A stretch of 13,143 nucleotides of DNA from Clostridium sp. CAG:967 (lineage in GTDB: Bacteria; Cyanobacteriota; Vampirovibrionia; Gastranaerophilales; Gastranaerophilaceae): NCBI GenBank assembly GCA_000433095.1, contig HF991452.1, positions 1 to 13,143 of the forward strand, read 5' to 3'. Made by a program: the position numbers and the translations under genes. This document shows, piece after piece, positions 12,202 through 13,143 of the stretch (the first letter of the stretch is position 1; the number at the start of each line of letters is the position of its first letter). The notes under the pieces are model-generated. The model saw nothing but the letters and a program-made list of their open reading frames with translations, was not told the origin of the DNA and searched no databases.

Positions 12202-13143
12202 TCATTTTCTCCAATTTTAATCTGTTATTTATCTTATCTCTAAGCTGCATTTGAATTTTCAGGGCTTCTGTTTCGTTATCATTTGCGCTTTTATATAAAT
12301 TTCTGATTTTTTCTTTTTCTTTTTCTTTTTGACATTGATTTATCTTGTTAATGTTTTCTTGAACTGCTGTTTGAAAATCTCTGTCATCAAGGTTTTGGAA
12401 GGTTTCGGAAGTTGTGATTAAATCTGTAATCAGGGTTTGGACTTCCGGATTGTTTATGAACGCTGTGTATAGCTGTTCAATTAATTCTTTCACATTATTT
12501 ACGGTACATGTTAATTTGTCAATTGTAGATTTTACATTTATTAACGTTTGGTCCGTAAACTCCGTATCGCCTATCATTTGCTTGATTTGTTCAAATGAAA
12601 AGTGATTGTCGGTAACTAAAAAAACACTCAATAAATTTTTTTGCGCTTTTTCTAAAATCGGTATATCTTTCTTAACAATTGTATTAATATTTGTTTGCGC
12701 AGCTGCGGTTATACGGTTAGCTTTTTTTACTTCACGCATTAATGCTGTTTCGTCAATATCAAGAGTATTGGCAATCATTCTTACATATTCGGACTGCACG
12801 ATTTCGTTTTCAATTTCGTTTAACACAGGCAGAATTCTTTTTACCATTTGAGTTTTTTCAATGGGAGTTTTCGGTTTGTCTTTAATTATGTTGCCGAGCT
12901 GAAAATCCAGTAACAGCGGTGCATGCTGCATATATTCCCTGTAGCTTTCCGCACCTACGGAGCGTATAAACTCATCAGGATCTTTCCCTTCCGGCGGTGA
13001 AATAACTCTTATTTCACAGGCATATTTGTCTTCTGAGGTGGAAATGTAGCTTTCATCAAACTGTTTAATATTTCCCAGTCCCTGAAAAGCTTCTTTAATT
13101 AACTCTGCATTTCTGTCTGTAGCCTTTTGTCCTGCTGAATCAG
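12194..13143 (-). CDS. dnaG: DNA primase, C-terminal part (5' end beyond window)
   Basis: The frame is open from the stop at 12194 to the right edge, giving 315 C-terminal residues; an internal Met at 12931 is not the start. The first visible residues are the second half of the TOPRIM catalytic domain: DSAGQKATDRNAEL near 13141-13100 (the D-x-AG motif that helps bind metal), then a PPEGKDPDEFIRSVGAESY run at about 12998-12941 (split motif G-K-D-P-D-E, strongly conserved in DnaG). Next comes the helical segment with K-T-P-I-E-K and EYVRMIA typical of the end of the RNA polymerase domain, and a divergent helical C-terminal region, the expected DnaB-helicase-binding domain, containing a KEKEKEK run. 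The zinc-binding domain and first part of TOPRIM lie outside the window. DnaG makes RNA primers at the replication fork. Translationally coupled to rpoD. Confidence 0.93.
   Translation of the reverse strand, partial: DSAGQKATDRNAELIKEAFQGLGNIKQFDESYISTSEDKYACEIRVISPPEGKDPDEFIRSVGAESYREYMQHAPLLLDFQLGNIIKDKPKTPIEKTQMVKRILPVLNEIENEIVQSEYVRMIANTLDIDETALMREVKKANRITAAAQTNINTIVKKDIPILEKAQKNLLSVFLVTDNHFSFEQIKQMIGDTEFTDQTLINVKSTIDKLTCTVNNVKELIEQLYTAFINNPEVQTLITDLITTSETFQNLDDRDFQTAVQENINKINQCQKEKEKEKIRNLYKSANDNETEALKIQMQLRDKINNRLKLEKMND

Noticed and set aside
12194..12931. Separate 245-residue gene upstream of rpoD
   Set aside because: The frame is open through the right edge and the preceding codons read as the TOPRIM part of DnaG, so it is the 3' part of dnaG.
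1..13143. CRISPR array, tRNA, rRNA or riboswitch
   Set aside because: No regularly spaced repeats, no cloverleaf-like sequences and no known riboswitch core was recognised anywhere in the window.

Overview
The window most likely comes from a Gram-negative-type (diderm), AT-rich member of the non-photosynthetic cyanobacterial sister lineage (Melainabacteria / Vampirovibrionia, for example a gut Gastranaerophilales). This is inferred from several features together: an SLH-domain envelope protein combined with an outer-membrane TolC-type efflux duct, a primary sigma factor whose region 4 reads like cyanobacterial SigA, a dnaG-rpoD pair, and low GC throughout. No rRNA or other taxonomic marker is present, so diderm Firmicutes and other SLH-bearing diderms are not excluded.

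Layout, left to right. (1) 1-27: first codons of an unidentified gene running off the left edge (minus), with its own promoter and ribosome binding site. (2) 111-890: amino-acid-type ABC substrate-binding lipoprotein (minus), with no permease or ATPase gene in view. (3) 1103-3157: a secreted protein with a very cysteine-rich N-terminus and three SLH domains (plus), preceded by a 5' hairpin and followed by a folded 3' tail and a strong terminator. (4) 3290-8037: an efflux operon read on the minus strand in the order marR, emrA-like adaptor, emrB-like pump 1, emrB-like pump 2. Divergent from it is a TolC/NodT-type outer membrane factor (8186-9604, plus). Together these encode a complete tripartite drug-efflux machine with its local repressor, but with two different 14-helix pumps for one adaptor and one duct. 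The shared marR/tolC intergenic region is full of inverted repeats that look like MarR operators.

(5) 9668-11075: a DUF1796-like (papain-like cysteine peptidase fold) gene on the minus strand, divergent from a tandem duplication of a small Xre/Cro-type repressor gene (plus). Each xre copy carries its own promoter region with a pair of nearly identical 14-bp palindromes of consensus TTCAYA-YR-TATGAA, one near the -35 and one just after the start site, about 51-53 bp apart. The first pair also covers the start codon of the DUF1796 gene. This four-operator, two-repressor, one-effector arrangement is the most unusual part of the window.

(6) 11104-13143: housekeeping dnaG (3' part only) and rpoD on the minus strand, overlapping by 8 nt, separated from the xre genes by a compact bidirectional terminator.

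A recurring feature is that good sigma-70-type promoters lie directly against start codons (substrate-binding protein, DUF1796 gene, marR), predicting leaderless or very short-leader mRNAs. No tRNA, rRNA, CRISPR array, transposase or integrase was found. Gene-free stretches are all shorter than about 215 bases and are described in the features.
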